This document shows positions 9,734 through 17,905 of a stretch of DNA of 64,000 nt, in pieces (positions within the stretch are counted from its first letter, which is position 1; each line of letters begins with the position of its first letter). The DNA is taken from NCBI RefSeq assembly GCF_017874735.1, contig NZ_JAGGLV010000005.1, forward strand, positions 248,001 to 312,000, written 5' to 3'. The stretch comes from Paenibacillus silagei. GTDB taxonomy: Bacteria; Bacillota; Bacilli; Paenibacillales; Paenibacillaceae. Both the position numbers and the translations under genes were made by a program. The notes below the pieces were generated by a model, which ran no database searches, was not told the DNA's origin, and worked only from the letters and a program-made list of their open reading frames with translations.

Positions 9734-9846
9734 GTGCTGCCGTCCCCTTTCGCAATCTTCAGTCTCATCTTATATAATTCTAATATAATGCTAAGATAAG
9801 CTGTTCGGTCTGTAAACCGTTAACTACCCAGGGAGGCATAGATAAA

Positions 9847-10545
9847 ATGTGCGGAAGATATACGATTACGGTAACGCTGGAGGAGCTGATCGCCAAGTAT
9901 TTCATCCGCGAGCATCCGCTCATCCAATATGCGCCAAGGTATAACGCGGCTCCGATGCAGCATATTGCTGCGGTTATTCATGACGGCACACAGAATAAGC
10001 TTGGAGAACTCCGCTGGGGGCTGCTCCCTTCCTGGTCCAAGGAGGACAAGAACGCTGCCAAGCTAATCAATGCACGCAGTGAAACGCTGCTGGAGAAGGC
10101 TTCATTCAAAGGGCTGGTGGCCTCCCGCCGCTGTGTGATTCCCGCAGACGGCTTCTATGACTGGAAGACCCTGGAAGGCGGCAAGCAGCCGATGCGGATC
10201 ACGATGCGGGACGGTAAGCTGTTCTCCATGGCTGCACTGTATGATATCTGGACCAGTCCGGACGGCGGCAGAATCTCCACCTGCACGATCATCACCACCG
10301 CTCCGAACACTCTCATGAAAGACATCCATGACCGGATGCCGGTCATTCTGGATGCAGACGGGGAAGCGCAGTGGCTGGAGCGCAGCAACCGGAATATTCC
10401 CGACCTGATGAAGCTGCTGCGGCCTTACGATGCGGAACAGATGATGGCTTATCCCGTCTCCCCAGCCGTGGGCAATGCTCGGAGTGACTACCCGGAGCTG
10501 ATCCGCAGAGCCGGGCCGGAGCCGGTGCAGGGCACCCTATTTTGA
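9847..10545 (+). CDS. SRAP-family protein (SOS response-associated peptidase, YedK/HMCES-like)
   Basis: The 232-residue single-domain SRAP protein starts MCGRYT, so Cys2 becomes the N-terminal residue after Met removal. In the family it forms a thiazolidine crosslink to abasic sites in single-stranded DNA. Conserved positions are N75 (LINARSET) and H161 (IHDRMPVIL). The position of the catalytic Glu105 of E. coli YedK (GWYEW) is here D105 (GFYDW). GGGAGG precedes ATG 9847. No LexA-like GAAC-N4-GTTC site is visible upstream. The neighbours are an unrelated DUF523 gene and an amylase gene. Confidence 0.9.
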   Translation: MCGRYTITVTLEELIAKYFIREHPLIQYAPRYNAAPMQHIAAVIHDGTQNKLGELRWGLLPSWSKEDKNAAKLINARSETLLEKASFKGLVASRRCVIPADGFYDWKTLEGGKQPMRITMRDGKLFSMAALYDIWTSPDGGRISTCTIITTAPNTLMKDIHDRMPVILDADGEAQWLERSNRNIPDLMKLLRPYDAEQMMAYPVSPAVGNARSDYPELIRRAGPEPVQGTLF

Positions 10546-10655
10546 CTGCTGCCTGGTGAAATATCTGCTGTTTGAAACCTCCGGTCCCAGGGTATTAACT
10601 AAAGCTCATACCTCATAATATCCATCCACAATACGTATCCCAGGAGGAATTTCAT

Positions 10656-12470
10656 ATGGCTCCCAGCAGACAAGCAGTGTCCTTAAGCGCATCCGGCGCC
10701 TCCATCGAGCTGGAATGTCTCTATCATTCAACGCAGGGGCGATGGGCGTATGCCTATAACAAGGACACCTACCACTTAAGAATCCGCAGCAAAAAAAACA
10801 ATGTAGACCGGGTATTTGCCCTGACCGGCGATAAATACGACTGGGAGCAGCATCATCAGGAGCTGAGCATGCGCAAGGTGGCTACCGACAGCTTCTTCGA
10901 TTACTGGGAAGCAGAGATCTTCCCCGAATTCAAACGTTTCTCCTATGGCTTCCGGCTGGAAACCGATCAGGAAACCGTATGGATGCTAGAATCCGGCTTC
11001 TTTACAGACGGGCTGCCCGAGCCTGCCGGAGGCTACTACGAAATGCCTTACCTTCATGAGGCCGACCTGCTCCTGGTTCCCGAATGGGCGAAATCTGCGG
11101 TCTTCTATCAGATTATGCCGGACCGGTTCGCTAACGGAGATCCGGCGAATGACCCCGAAGGGACGCTCGAATGGGGGGCACCGCCCACCCACGACAGCTA
11201 TTTTGGCGGAGACTTGCAGGGGATGATTGACCATCTGGATTATATTGCCGAGCTTGGCGTAACGGCGCTGTATCTGACCCCGATCTTCCAGGCTCCCAGC
11301 AACCATAAATATGACACCGTTGACTACGGAACGATTGACGCCAGCTTCGGGGATCTTGATAAGCTCAAGCAACTGGTTGATCTCGCCCATTCCAAAGGGC
11401 TTAAGGTGGTCCTCGATGCCGTCTTCAATCATACCAGCTCCGAGTTCGCACCGTTCAAGGATGTGCTGGAGCATGGAGCGGATTCCAAATACGCAGGCTG
11501 GTTCCATGTCCATGATTATCCCGTTCAGGTGCTGGACGGCAAGGCCAACTATGATACCTTCGGCTTCTTCAGCGGAATGCCCAAGCTCAACACTGCCCAT
11601 CCGGAAGCCAGAGATTATCTGCTGGAGATCACCAAATTCTGGCTCAAGGAGGTACACATCGACGGCTGGCGACTGGATGTAGCCAATGAGGTGGACCATG
11701 TATTCTGGCGGGATTTCCGCAAGGCGGTCAAAGAAATTAACCCGGAAGCGTTCATCATCGGCGAGGTGTGGAGCGACTCCCTCAGCTGGCTGCAGGGCGA
11801 CCAGTTCGATTCGGTAATGAACTATCCCTTCTCTGACCGGCTGCTGAAGTTCTTCGGGACCGACGAGGAGATTGATCCCGGAACCTTCGCTGCTCAAATT
11901 TACGGGCTGCTCATGCGTTATCCCCGGCAGGCGAATGAGGTGCTGTTCAATCTTCTGGCGAGCCATGATACCCCGAGAGTGCTTAACCGGCTCGGCGGGG
12001 ACAAGGGGCGGCTGAAGCTTGCGGTCACCTTCCTCTTCACCTTCACCGGGACGCCGTGCATCTTCTATGGGGACGAGATCGGACTTACCGGCGGAGACGA
12101 CCCGGACTGCCGCAAATGTATGATCTGGGAAGAGGACCGGCAGGACCGTGAGCTGCTGCGCTTTTATCAGAGCCTCATTGCCCTGCGCAAAGAGCACGAG
12201 GTGCTGCGCACCGGCCAGTTCCGCTTCCTGCGGAGTGATCCGGGCAGCCGGGCACTAGTGTATGAACGCTGGAATGAGCACACCCGCTTCACAGTCTGGA
12301 TGAATAATTCCGCTGAACCGCTGACGCTTACGCAATCACTGAGCGGCGGAGCTTGGCAGGATGCCTTTAGCGGCGAGCCTGTGGAGCAGGATGGGGAGAA
12401 AATCCGCCTGACGCTGGAGCCGCTGGAATACCGGATTCTGTATAGCGGACAAGCTAGCGGCGAAACTTGA
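10656..12470 (+). CDS. GH13 alpha-glycosidase (neopullulanase / cyclomaltodextrinase type)
   Basis: This 604-residue cytoplasmic enzyme has no signal peptide. An N-terminal beta domain (about 1-130) of the CBM34 type is followed by a GH13 barrel with all four signature regions: DAVFNHTS, GWRLDVANEVDH with nucleophile D341, GEVWSD with acid/base E370, and LLASHDTPR with D438. A C-terminal beta domain follows. Length and layout match neopullulanases, maltogenic amylases and cyclomaltodextrinases, which hydrolyse imported maltooligosaccharides or cyclodextrins. AGGAGG stands 7 nt before ATG. Hairpin array B and a terminator follow the gene. Confidence 0.92.
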   Translation: MAPSRQAVSLSASGASIELECLYHSTQGRWAYAYNKDTYHLRIRSKKNNVDRVFALTGDKYDWEQHHQELSMRKVATDSFFDYWEAEIFPEFKRFSYGFRLETDQETVWMLESGFFTDGLPEPAGGYYEMPYLHEADLLLVPEWAKSAVFYQIMPDRFANGDPANDPEGTLEWGAPPTHDSYFGGDLQGMIDHLDYIAELGVTALYLTPIFQAPSNHKYDTVDYGTIDASFGDLDKLKQLVDLAHSKGLKVVLDAVFNHTSSEFAPFKDVLEHGADSKYAGWFHVHDYPVQVLDGKANYDTFGFFSGMPKLNTAHPEARDYLLEITKFWLKEVHIDGWRLDVANEVDHVFWRDFRKAVKEINPEAFIIGEVWSDSLSWLQGDQFDSVMNYPFSDRLLKFFGTDEEIDPGTFAAQIYGLLMRYPRQANEVLFNLLASHDTPRVLNRLGGDKGRLKLAVTFLFTFTGTPCIFYGDEIGLTGGDDPDCRKCMIWEEDRQDRELLRFYQSLIALRKEHEVLRTGQFRFLRSDPGSRALVYERWNEHTRFTVWMNNSAEPLTLTQSLSGGAWQDAFSGEPVEQDGEKIRLTLEPLEYRILYSGQASGET

Positions 12471-12488
12471 TTACCTGCGCGCCGGCAC

Positions 12489-12624
12489 AATGTATGCTGT
12501 TTTTGGCATACATTGGGGCCATGCGCCTGCGCACCACCACAATGTATGCTGTTTTTGGCATACGTTCGGGCCATGTGCCTGCGCACCGGCACAATGTATG
12601 CTGTTTTTGGCATACGTTCGGGCC
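12489..12624. repeat. Hairpin tandem array B (52 bp period, 3 units)
   Basis: Units start at 12491, 12543 and 12595. The stem is GTATGC/GCATAC with a TGTTTTTG loop, and the spacer reads GGGCCATGCGCCTGCGCACC. The third unit is cut after GGGCCA by the terminator of the GH13 gene. The 52 bp period shifts the reading frame at each unit, which argues that the array is not coding. The spacer closely matches that of array C. Confidence 0.93.
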
Positions 12625-12639
12625 AATCAAAGACAAAGA

Positions 12640-12667
12640 CAAGCCCCGGGAAGGGGCTTGTTTGTTT
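12640..12667 (+). terminator. Rho-independent terminator after GH13 gene and array B
   Basis: The hairpin CAAGCCCC-GGGA-AGGGGCTTG is followed by TTTGTTT. Array B would therefore be in the 3' untranslated part of the GH13 transcript. Confidence 0.85.
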
Positions 12668-12765
12668 ATAGCTGTTTGTTACACCGAACCAGACAACCAG
12701 AGGTGGTAGACTTTTGTAAGGACAATCGTTCTTCACACACTATACAATGACAGGAGAATTGCCCT

Positions 12766-13170
12766 ATGAACATCAGAACCGCAACCGAAGCCGATTATGA
12801 TTATCTCGCAAGCCGTGACCACCATATCTTGAACTCACTTCTTCTCTCTAAAATAAACCAGCAGGAGATTTACATTCTGAGCGAGGGTAGCCTGGACATT
12901 GGCTGGCTGCGGTACGGGTATTTCTGGGACCAAATCCCCTTCATGAATCTGCTCTGGATTGATGAGCCTTATCGCAGCGCAGGCTTCGGCAGACAGGCCG
13001 TGCAGCACTGGGAGCAAGCGATGCAGGCCATGGGCCATAAGCAGGTTATTACCTCCTCGATGGCGAGTGAAGAGGCACAGCATTTCTACCGGAAACTGGG
13101 CTACCGGGACTCAGGCTGCCTGCTGCCGGATAATGAGCCGCTAGAGATTTTCTTCACCAAAGCGCTGTAG
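12766..13170 (+). CDS. GNAT family N-acetyltransferase
   Basis: The 134-residue GNAT fold has an N-terminal MNIRTATEADYDYL opening, a central LLWIDEPYRSAGFGRQAVQHWEQA motif that forms the acetyl-CoA loop (R/QxxGxG/A region), and a C-terminal AQHFYRKLGYRDSG motif. GNATs transfer an acetyl group from acetyl-CoA to an amine; the substrate cannot be inferred here. AGGAG lies 9 nt before ATG. It is flanked by the GH13 terminator and ends 6 bp from the convergent polymerase operon. Confidence 0.87.
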   Translation: MNIRTATEADYDYLASRDHHILNSLLLSKINQQEIYILSEGSLDIGWLRYGYFWDQIPFMNLLWIDEPYRSAGFGRQAVQHWEQAMQAMGHKQVITSSMASEEAQHFYRKLGYRDSGCLLPDNEPLEIFFTKAL

Positions 13171-13176
13171 CTGATA

Positions 13177-13656
13177 CTAACTGCTCAAATGCTGGTTTTT
13201 CAGGCCGGCTCCAAGCTCCGCCGTGTACCTGGTCAGCCGCAGGCTGATCTCGGTGCGCATCACATCCCGGGTAAGTCCGAAGCGTTCCTGATAGCCCCGG
13301 CAAAAGATTTTGTAATACACCAGGAACTCCTCCTGCTCATCGGCCAGCACCCGGATATTATGCTGCTTCAGCTCCTTCTGGAGCTGGTAGGTATCCTGCA
13401 TAATACGCTGCTGAATCGCCTGGCCGGCGAGCATGAAAGCCCGCTTAAGAATACTATTGGACAGCTCAAGCTCCTTCAGACTTTTGCTGACCATCGTATC
13501 GAGGTAAGGAAGCAGAATGAGGTCACGCACCATCGTCCGCTCCTCTACCGTAATCATTTTCCTGCCCTCTGTCCCCTGCTTCTGCTCATACTGCTGGACA
13601 TGCTCTGTCATTAACATTTTGGATTTCCACCGCTCGTTTCCGTCTAGCTTGCTCAT
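13177..13656 (-). CDS. Hypothetical helical protein, third gene of SOS polymerase operon
   Basis: I do not recognise this 159-residue protein. It is mostly alpha-helical and rich in Lys, Glu and Gln (for example LQKELKQHNIRVLADEQEEF), with one Cys and no membrane segment. It overlaps the polymerase gene by 4 bp (ATGA), so translation is coupled and it belongs to the LexA-controlled operon. A GGGGGG run precedes ATG. By position it could be a polymerase accessory factor, but that is inference. Confidence 0.7.
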   Translation of the reverse strand: MSKLDGNERWKSKMLMTEHVQQYEQKQGTEGRKMITVEERTMVRDLILLPYLDTMVSKSLKELELSNSILKRAFMLAGQAIQQRIMQDTYQLQKELKQHNIRVLADEQEEFLVYYKIFCRGYQERFGLTRDVMRTEISLRLTRYTAELGAGLKNQHLSS

Positions 13657-14912
13657 TTATAGTGCCCCCCAATCTGCTGCGCCCGTTCCAGAGCAACCCC
13701 AGACTCCAGCAAAGAAGACGCGCGGATCAGCGCCCCGCTTCCGTACCGGTTCTTGATCTGATCAATAGCCCGTTCTCTGCTACTGCTTCGTATCCGGTCG
13801 TCGAACAAGGTCAGCTGCATCACGCTGTCATCCGTGAGCTGGGATATAGAGATAGCCAGCCGGCTAATCGGCAAGCCGCTCCAATGATCTACGAATAGAC
13901 GGTAGGCAGCCGCTGCCACCTCATGGGTTAACGACGAAGGCTCCGGCAGTGTCGTCTGCCGGCTGTAGGCATTCGAGGTGTTGCCGTCTGTCTCCACTAC
14001 CGCAACGGACACCACAGCTCCCATGTACCGGTACTTCCGCGCCCGCCGGCAGACCTCAATCACCAGCTCCAGCAGCACCACCTCAATCTCCGGCAGCCGG
14101 GTATACAGATTCCAGCGCAGCGCCTTCCCGTGGCCGACGGACTTCATCTCATGGCGTATCCCGGTCACCACCGGGCTGGGATCGATGCCGCGTGCGGTCT
14201 GCCAATAATATTCCGCTTGAATATCGCTCTGCTTACCCAGCGTGGTGCGCATTCTCCGCTTCAGCTCACCCAGCTCCATCCGGGCAATGTCTCCAATGGT
14301 CGAAATACCCATGCGGTAGAAATTCTTGGTCATCCGGCCCGCCACCATGAACATTTCATGCACCGGGCGCGGCCATAGCTCTGTGTCCAGATTATCGTAA
14401 TCCAGCCGGAAGGTTCCGCCTGTCTTCTTCTTGGCGAAATTATTGGCCATTTTAGCGAGGATTTTGGACGGGCCGATTCCCACCCGGGTCCACACTCCGG
14501 TAGATAACAGAACATGCTGCTGGATCGAGTGAATCATCTCCGGCAAATCCCCTCCGAACACGCGCAGAGAACCGGTCACATCCAGGAACTGCTCATCAAT
14601 GCTGAACGCCTCCACCAGATCGGTATACCCCTGGTAGATCTCTGAGATCAGCAGCGAGACCTGAATATACGTCCCCATCCGCGGCCGGATGACCACGAGA
14701 TCCCGGCATTTCGTCAGGGCTTCGCCCACGCGTGATGCGGTAGTTACGCCATAGGATTTCGCAAGCGGGCAGGCGGCCAGCACAATCCCGTTCATCCGCG
14801 ACGGATCACCCACAGCGACAGGCTGATCCGCATATTCGGGATGGGCTGCCTTCTCGACGCTGGCATAGAAGGACTGGCAGTCCGAGAGCAGAATAATCCG
14901 GTCCTTAGGCAT
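13653..14912 (-). CDS. Y-family DNA polymerase (UvrX/YqjW-like)
   Basis: The 419-residue Y-family translesion polymerase has its first catalytic motif in LSDCQSFYASVE (D10) and its second in FSIDEQFLDVTG. An IGPSKILAKMANNFAKK helix-hairpin-helix region and a little-finger domain complete it. The sequence matches the UvrX/YqjW branch of Gram-positive bacteria more than DinB, which opens with D(M/I)D. The gene overlaps the upstream small gene by 8 bp and the downstream gene by 4 bp. GGAGG lies only 1 nt before ATG, which suggests coupled translation. Two LexA boxes control the operon. Confidence 0.88.
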   Translation of the reverse strand: MPKDRIILLSDCQSFYASVEKAAHPEYADQPVAVGDPSRMNGIVLAACPLAKSYGVTTASRVGEALTKCRDLVVIRPRMGTYIQVSLLISEIYQGYTDLVEAFSIDEQFLDVTGSLRVFGGDLPEMIHSIQQHVLLSTGVWTRVGIGPSKILAKMANNFAKKKTGGTFRLDYDNLDTELWPRPVHEMFMVAGRMTKNFYRMGISTIGDIARMELGELKRRMRTTLGKQSDIQAEYYWQTARGIDPSPVVTGIRHEMKSVGHGKALRWNLYTRLPEIEVVLLELVIEVCRRARKYRYMGAVVSVAVVETDGNTSNAYSRQTTLPEPSSLTHEVAAAAYRLFVDHWSGLPISRLAISISQLTDDSVMQLTLFDDRIRSSSRERAIDQIKNRYGSGALIRASSLLESGVALERAQQIGGHYK

Positions 14913-15102
14913 ACCTCCGCCCCCGTGCCGGATGCCACGACAGAATATTGGCGGTCAGGAATACACGGGGCTGGCCGGTACTCAGACACGTGGCCCGTAT
15001 GCGGCCGTCACGAATGCCGCGCACTTCAATTTTCCGCTGCGTAATCTTGCCCGCTTTGTCCAGGTATATGATTTCTATGGTTTGGCCGATGCTCATCTTC
15101 AT
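14905..15102 (-). CDS. Small YolD/YqjX-like protein, first gene of SOS polymerase operon
   Basis: This 65-residue beta-rich protein contains IIYLDKAGKITQRKIEVRGI and a C-terminal RVFLTANILSW. This resembles the C-terminal half of YolD/YqjX-type proteins that accompany UvrX-like polymerases in Bacillus. The similarity is from memory and not verified. GGAGGCG lies 7-8 nt before ATG 15102. It is the promoter-proximal gene of the operon. Confidence 0.65.
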   Translation of the reverse strand: MKMSIGQTIEIIYLDKAGKITQRKIEVRGIRDGRIRATCLSTGQPRVFLTANILSWHPARGRRYA

Positions 15103-15128
15103 GACTAATCGCCTCCGGGCTTAAGTAA

Positions 15129-15194
15129 GAACATTTGTTTGTATTATAACCAGGATTAAGATTTTTAAGCAATGGTAAAATAGAACAAATGTTC
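15129..15194 (-). promoter_or_regulatory. SigA-type promoter with two LexA (DinR) boxes
   Basis: On the minus strand a -35 TTGCTT (15167-15172), an 18 nt spacer and a perfect -10 TATAAT (15143-15148) are flanked by two Gram-positive SOS boxes. One is GAACAAATGTTC (reads the same pattern on both strands) at 15183-15194, upstream of -35. The other is GAACATTTGTTT at 15129-15140, at the expected transcription start. Both fit CGAACRNRYGTTYC in its core, so the polymerase operon should be repressed by LexA and induced by DNA damage. Confidence 0.88.
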
Positions 15195-15318
15195 CCGTTA
15201 AGATAGGGTATGCTGAGTCGGGGATAGTTAGAACCGGGAAGGAACATTTAGAGATAGAGAAAAGCTGGAACAAACAGGAATTTCACCGCATTCCCTACCC
15301 CTTCAAAGGAGAACGTCC

Positions 15319-15657
15319 ATGCTTCTAAAAGCGAGTCTCCAATCGACTCTCATTTTCGTTTTTTTGTTAGCCCTGGCCGCCTGTAGCAAGGGGGATAATG
15401 TTTTAAAAGGGAAGGTACACACAGTAGATGTAGAGAATACAAGGATCTTGGTGATCGCTCGGTTGAAAGAAGAAGACTTGAATAAGAATTACAAGGAAGT
15501 TCTAGAAACTAATATGTATTCTCAAGCCATTTGGGTAAATAAAGTTTCACCTTCTAAATATAAAAAGGGTGAAGAAATTGAAGTGTTCTATCAAACAAGT
15601 GATGATTCGTTTCCGGCACAAGTTACCGCCAGCAAAATTGTAAAAATCAAAAATTGA
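15319..15657 (+). CDS. DUF3221-type lipoprotein
   Basis: The 112-residue secreted lipoprotein has a hydrophobic signal ending in lipobox LALAAC (Cys22) and then a short OB-like beta domain with LKGKVHTVDVENTRILVI and EIEVFYQTSDDSFPAQ. This matches the DUF3221 family (B. subtilis YobA-like), which has no known function. AAGGAGAACGTCC precedes ATG. Its sequence is richer in A+T than its neighbours, a possible sign of recent acquisition. Confidence 0.75.
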   Translation: MLLKASLQSTLIFVFLLALAACSKGDNVLKGKVHTVDVENTRILVIARLKEEDLNKNYKEVLETNMYSQAIWVNKVSPSKYKKGEEIEVFYQTSDDSFPAQVTASKIVKIKN

Positions 15658-15694
15658 GCAATGTAGCCTGCAAGCCAAGCAAGGGCCCCGAGCT

Positions 15695-15960
15695 ACTTCG
15701 GTTCCTTACGGACCAGAGAGCCGTTAATTTGAAGAAACAGGAACTTCTTGCGGAGTAACGGACCGAGTGGACCTTATTGTCTCTCTAAAGAACGTTTAGG
15801 AGCGGAATATTCGTTAATAAGGGCCGTGGTGTCCGCAACTTGCCCAAGTTGTGACTCTCCTTCGAAATAAGCGCGTCTCAGTCCGTAACGCCGAGCCGAC
15901 CGTCCCATTAAGACCGAACCCCGTCGGAGTATGAGCGTACACTGATTAAGGAGAATAGAG
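15695..15960. repeat. Decayed intergenic repeat family, locus 1
   Basis: This gene-free stretch contains degenerate units around AATAAG(G/C)GC...GTCCG(T/C)(A/T)A. A 17 nt string, TAAGGGCCGTGGTGTCC (15818-15834), recurs exactly on the opposite strand at 36938-36954. AATAAGCGC...CTCAGTCCGTAA near 15866 recurs at 36886-36910 (opposite strand) and 45716-45740. A minus-strand ORF through it has no ribosome site and looks spurious. Confidence 0.7.
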
Positions 15961-15982
15961 GATGAATGGATTGATCTAGTAT

Positions 15983-16022
15983 AAAAAATCCCGCCGGCCA
16001 ATTAAGGCTGACGGTTTTTTTT
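15983..16022. terminator. Bidirectional terminator-like hairpin
   Basis: The hairpin CCGCCGGCC-AATTAA-GGCTGACGG has an A-run on the left and eight T on the right, so it could act on both strands. On the minus strand it follows the coding remnant at 16026-16154 directly. Confidence 0.7.
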
Positions 16023-16025
16023 CTT

Positions 16026-16154
16026 TTATCCAGTCGAAACGCCGGAAAAGGTCACGGGTCCGGTAACACTGGCAGTATTGAGCAGAACATTGGTGCTGTT
16101 ATTGGCCACACCCAAAGAATAGGCATTGGATGGATTGCAAGTACGATTAACACA
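16026..16154 (-). pseudogene. 5'-truncated coding remnant
   Basis: On the minus strand a clean reading frame of 42 codons ends at TAA 16026-16028 with the sense AYSLGVANNSTNVLLNTASV followed by TGPVTFSGVSTG. Two TAA stops in tandem stand upstream, and there is no start codon or ribosome site. A terminator hairpin follows within 4 nt. The Asn/Thr/Val-rich beta pattern resembles the end of a surface or spore-coat type protein. The family is not identified. The rest of the gap to 16287 holds the start region of the VanZ-like gene. Confidence 0.45.
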
Positions 16155-16287
16155 TTATTATGTGATGATAGGAAAAGCTGAACACAAAGCCCCCTCCCCG
16201 CCTTGCTGGAGCTGTGAGGATAGCTTATACTTCCTATGTTATCCCTGCAAAGGGGACTAAACTAAGAATAAAGAGAGGTCAACCATC

Positions 16288-17289
16288 ATGTTTGAAGGCA
16301 AAAAGAGGACTGCCGTCTGGATCGGCTTAGGTCTCTACACGATCCTCACCTTATTTTTCTTGTTTGCCGGCTTCAACCGCTCATCGGCTCTGCCGGAGAC
16401 AGGCTTACGGTATCAGCTGACCTTTGACGGAATTCCGCTGCACTTTCCAGGCGGTGGTTATTTGAATCTATGGGTCTTCAATCTGGGTAACTATTTGGCC
16501 TTCGTACCGTTCGGCCTCGTAATCCCGCTGCTGATCCGCTGCCGCTTCCTGCCGTTCCTCTTAGTCTTCTTAGCAGCCATTACCGGGATAGAGCTGATTC
16601 AGATGGTAACCCGTTTGGGTGCGTTCGATATCAACGATATCGTTATTAATACGCTCGGGGCGGCTGTCGGCTACGGCGCCCAGCGGCTGATCCGCCGCGA
16701 CCGGACAACGCCAAGAGGGGTGCTCAAGCTCCTGTCCTCAGGCGCTATCTTGACATTAATCGTCTACTCCGCCGTGAGCGGTATCAACTATTATTTGGAT
16801 CATGGCCGCGGGGAGATCAGAGCGCTGGACCAGCTCCCCCTTGAGCATGGTGAAGTGCAGTGGGAACAAGGACTCCATAGTTTCACTATGGCACAGGAGC
16901 AGATTGAACCGGCGGTCAATCTCTATAGCCCTGATCATCCGGGACTCCACGAGTTCTCAATACGCCTGGATGGACAGTATAAGGAGTTAGCCGGGAATTT
17001 CGGCGTCCCTGACGATGCTATGCCTGCTAAGGGCAGCGGCACCAGCAGCGTCATGATCAGCGCCGACGGAGAAGAGCTTTACTCCCTGGATGTGAATATC
17101 GCACCGGGCGAGAATCAGCCGCTGTCTTTTCAGGTGCCGCTTGAAGGCAAACAGGAGCTGACCCTTACAATAAAAACCGATGCTGCCGACCCTCGAACCC
17201 ATGCGGTATTGTGGGACCTTACGCTCGTAGAGGCCAATGCCGGACAAAAGCTGGCAACGCGGCTTCAGCGGCTGCTGGGCGGGGGATAA
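16288..17289 (+). CDS. VanZ-like membrane protein with C-terminal NPCBM-like domain
   Basis: In this 333-residue protein residues 1-140 form a VanZ-like domain of about four membrane helices, including NLWVFNLGNYLAFVPFGLVI and GAFDINDIVINTLGAAVGYG. A further helix near 150-168 follows. The last 160 residues form an extracytoplasmic beta domain (WEQGLHSFTM..., FSIRLDGQYKELAGNFGV, LWDLTLVEA) that resembles NPCBM-type carbohydrate-binding modules. VanZ is a low-level teicoplanin-resistance protein, and VanZ-like domains are common in cell-surface loci. GAGAGG precedes ATG. The gene is convergent with the O-acylation operon. Confidence 0.8.
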   Translation: MFEGKKRTAVWIGLGLYTILTLFFLFAGFNRSSALPETGLRYQLTFDGIPLHFPGGGYLNLWVFNLGNYLAFVPFGLVIPLLIRCRFLPFLLVFLAAITGIELIQMVTRLGAFDINDIVINTLGAAVGYGAQRLIRRDRTTPRGVLKLLSSGAILTLIVYSAVSGINYYLDHGRGEIRALDQLPLEHGEVQWEQGLHSFTMAQEQIEPAVNLYSPDHPGLHEFSIRLDGQYKELAGNFGVPDDAMPAKGSGTSSVMISADGEELYSLDVNIAPGENQPLSFQVPLEGKQELTLTIKTDAADPRTHAVLWDLTLVEANAGQKLATRLQRLLGGG

Positions 17290-17340
17290 AATAAATAGGC
17301 CCGCTAGCCAGATAGCTCCTGCAGATAGAAACTTATGCGT

Positions 17341-17377
17341 GCCCCTTCCAAGCCGGGATGGCCCGAGGGGTCTTTTT
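17341..17377 (+). terminator. Rho-independent terminator of VanZ-like gene
   Basis: GCCCCT and AGGGGTC arms enclose an inner CCGGG/CCCG stem, followed by TTTTTC on the plus strand, 50 nt after the stop. Confidence 0.75.
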
Positions 17378-17394
17378 CGCATTTGTGAATGAGA

Positions 17395-17883
17395 TTATTT
17401 AAGCGCTTCGTTAAACGCACTTTCGATTTGCTCCGCATTCTTGGAGACCGTAAACAAAATATATGGGCCTTTGACCTTTAATATATGCTTTTCGACGAGG
17501 TAAAATTGCTCAGGACGGTAGTCCTTCAGCTTGACCTTTTGCGCCTCAATTCTTTTCATGATTTTCTCCTTAACGCTTTCCGCCTGATTCTCTTGCTTCA
17601 CCCTGATCAAGGCCAGCTCATTTGCTTCGACGTTCGATTCTGCCGTATAGAGCACAAAATCCTGAACTTCCTCTGCATTAAGATGATAGAGCCTCTTAAG
17701 CCTGTTCATATCCCCTTTTTCCATGGCTTCCATAGAAGCCGCTTGCTTGATACGCTCCTCAATGGTATGGACAGGAACATCCTTGGCGTCTTCCTTCTTA
17801 CTGGAGCATCCGATCAGAATGCCACATAAGCTCATGACGGCAGCCAGGACAACCAAGTATTTCATTCTCTTTCCCGGAAACAT
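17395..17883 (-). CDS. DUF4358-type lipoprotein
   Basis: This 162-residue lipoprotein has a signal with lipobox ILIGC, then a charged helical domain whose motif LYHLNAEEVQDFVLYTAESN and ending YILFTVSKNAEQIESAFNEAL fit DUF4358. These proteins often accompany DHHW and MBOAT genes in Firmicutes. GGGG stands upstream of ATG 17883; the second Met (MKYLVV) is an alternative start. It is the last gene of the four-gene operon, 22 nt after the DHHW gene. Confidence 0.8.
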   Translation of the reverse strand: MFPGKRMKYLVVLAAVMSLCGILIGCSSKKEDAKDVPVHTIEERIKQAASMEAMEKGDMNRLKRLYHLNAEEVQDFVLYTAESNVEANELALIRVKQENQAESVKEKIMKRIEAQKVKLKDYRPEQFYLVEKHILKVKGPYILFTVSKNAEQIESAFNEALK

Positions 17884-17905
17884 CGTTACTCAACCCCTTT
17901 ATGGA

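Noticed and set aside
15774..16001. 75-codon minus-strand ORF in the repeat gap
   Set aside because: No ribosome site, Arg/Ser-rich product and position within the decayed repeat make it unlikely.
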